Shown: piece by piece, positions 5,838 through 6,680 of the stretch | Layout: each line of letters starts with the position of its first letter | Numbering within the stretch: position 1 is the stretch's first letter | NCBI RefSeq assembly: GCF_000966975.1 | Contig: NZ_JZWV01001087.1 | Span: 1 to 6,680, forward strand | DNA: 6,680 bases | Direction: 5' to 3' | Source of the DNA: Streptomyces katrae | GTDB taxonomy: Bacteria; Actinomycetota; Actinomycetes; Streptomycetales; Streptomycetaceae | Position numbers and translations under genes: made by a program | Notes under the pieces: generated by a model | Database searches by the model: none | The model's input: the letters and a program-made list of their open reading frames with translations, nothing else | Told to the model about the DNA's origin: nothing

Positions 5838-6680
5838 ATGGATCCGCACCTCCTGCGCACCTTCGTCGCCGTCGCCCGCCTCGCCTCCTTCTCCGCCGCC
5901 GCACATCGCCGCCCTGGAGGCCGACCTGCGGGCCGAGCTGCTCACCCGCCGCCCCGTCGCCCCCACCCACGCCGGGGCCCGGCTCCTCGAACACGCCGGA
6001 CCCCTCCTGCTGCGGCTCGACGCCGCCCGCGCCGACGTGCTGCGCCTGGCCGCCGCCCCGCCCGGCCGGGTCACCCTCGCCGCGTCCCCGCTCGCCGTCG
6101 GCCCCGGCCTGCTCGCCGCCCTCCCCGCCACCGGCGTCACCCTGCGCGTCATGCCCCCCGACCGGGTGCCCGCCGCCCTCGCCTCCGGGGACTGCGACCT
6201 CGGGCTCGTCGACGGCCTCGCCGCCCCCAGCGACCCCCTCCGGCTGCCCGACGTGGCCCCGCTGAAGATCACCGGCGTCGGGGAGGAGGCACTGGCCCTC
6301 CTCCTCCCGGCCGGACACCCCTTCGCCCGGCGGGCCGCCGTCCGGCTGGACGACCTCGCCGACGCCCGCTGGCTCGACGCCCCCGACGCCGGCCTGCCGC
6401 TCACCCCCGCCCACGGCTCCGCGCGCACCGCCCTGCGCTACGAAGGCACCGACCTGCACGCCCTGTGCGCCCTCGCCACCGCCGGGCACGGCCTCGTCCT
6501 GCTGCCCCGGCGCGTCGCCGAAGCCGCCGCCTCGGCGGGCTCCGGCGCGGGTGCCGCCGTACCGCTCGACGCCCCGCGCCTGGTCCACCGTACGGAGCTC
6601 CTCGCGCCCGGGAACCCGTCCGGCGCGGCCGCCGCGCTCGCCGCACGCCTCACGGCAGGATCCCCGTATGACCACCGCAC
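5838..6680 (+). pseudogene. LysR-type transcriptional regulator with HTH deletion and frameshift; 3' end beyond window
   Basis: Translation from ATG 5838 begins MDPHLLRTFVAVARLASFSAA (residues 1-21), the first helices of a LysR winged HTH. At 5901 the frame breaks. Reading resumes one frame over at 5902 with HIAALEADLRAELLTRRPVA, then THAGARLLEHAGPLLLRLDA, the linker helix, and a short effector-binding domain (RVTLAASPLAVGPGLLAALP, LALLLPAGHPFARR, RWLDAPDAGLPL, ALRYEGTDLHALCALATAGH, LVLLPRRVAEA), open to the window end. What is missing is about 13 codons of the type ARELGYTQSAVSQ, the turn and recognition helix, consistent with a deletion of roughly 38 bp. Without it the protein could not bind DNA even if frame were restored. 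The original frame stays open to 6671 but encodes Arg/Pro-rich nonsense. An upstream ATG at 5802 with AAGGAG is an alternative start. It is divergent from the amidotransferase gene, its likely former target. Confidence 0.82.
6668..6680 (+). CDS. Possible start of a further gene, cut by window end
   Basis: ATG at 6668 is preceded by GCAGGA (6655-6660) with 7-base spacing and reads M-T-T-A before the window ends. It would overlap the 3' end of the LysR-type gene, which is common for translationally coupled neighbours. Only four codons are visible, so no product can be suggested. Confidence 0.3.

Noticed and set aside
3094..6675. A continuous minus-strand open frame of nearly 1,200 codons
   Set aside because: It joins antisense LysR, the amidotransferase, the tRNA gene, the antisense hydrolase and the small hypothetical gene in one frame. 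Only two segments have protein-like composition; the rest is open because stop codons are rare at this GC content and the 28-bp duplication removed one stop.

Overview
The window is about 6.7 kb of very GC-rich DNA. G/C at third codon positions, dense genes, strong AGGAG-type ribosome sites and a tRNA without an encoded CCA all point to an actinomycete, most likely Streptomyces or a close relative. No replicon, phage or insertion-sequence features are visible. The first 16 bases are not biological: they match the inner part of the Nextera/Tn5 mosaic-end adapter, so the window begins at an untrimmed contig end.

Layout, left to right. (1) Minus strand, 17-700: the N-terminal 228 codons of a GAP1-N2-type 'GTPase-associated protein 1', cut by the contig end. 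A strong SD lies just upstream, and a CTGACG-TAC-CGTCAG palindrome that looks like a TetR-family operator lies in its leader/promoter region. (2) Plus, 1047-3107: a Tat-exported, phosphocholine-type phospholipase C, complete at 686 aa. (3) Minus, 3094-3762: a small helical protein of unknown function, convergent with the phospholipase gene and overlapping its end by 14 bp. (4) Plus, 3868-4623: a complete alpha/beta-fold hydrolase. (5) 4641-4680: a perfect 18-bp-stem hairpin that probably ends transcription from both sides. (6) Minus, 4689-4761: tRNA-His(GUG). (7) Minus, about 4836-5739: a CTP-synthase-C-terminal-like class I glutamine amidotransferase. Its 3' end carries a 26-bp direct repeat at 28-bp spacing that throws it out of frame, so the reading frame no longer stops before the tRNA. 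(8) Plus, 5838 to window end: a LysR-type regulator divergent from (7). It has lost roughly 38 bp encoding the DNA-recognition helix and is frameshifted. (9) A possible start of a further gene at 6668.

The main observations are two independent frame-breaking lesions in a divergent regulator/amidotransferase pair. One is a 28-bp duplication that removes the stop codon; the other is a small deletion that removes the HTH recognition helix. Both leave long open frames that would mislead automated gene callers. They may be real decay of a small regulatory module or assembly damage, and the adapter at the contig end makes a read-level check worthwhile. The closest thing to a novel system is the edge-truncated GAP1 gene. 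Its family is known from GTPase-centred predicted conflict systems, and any partner genes would lie outside the window. I see no CRISPR array, integrase, transposase or complete defence island inside the window.
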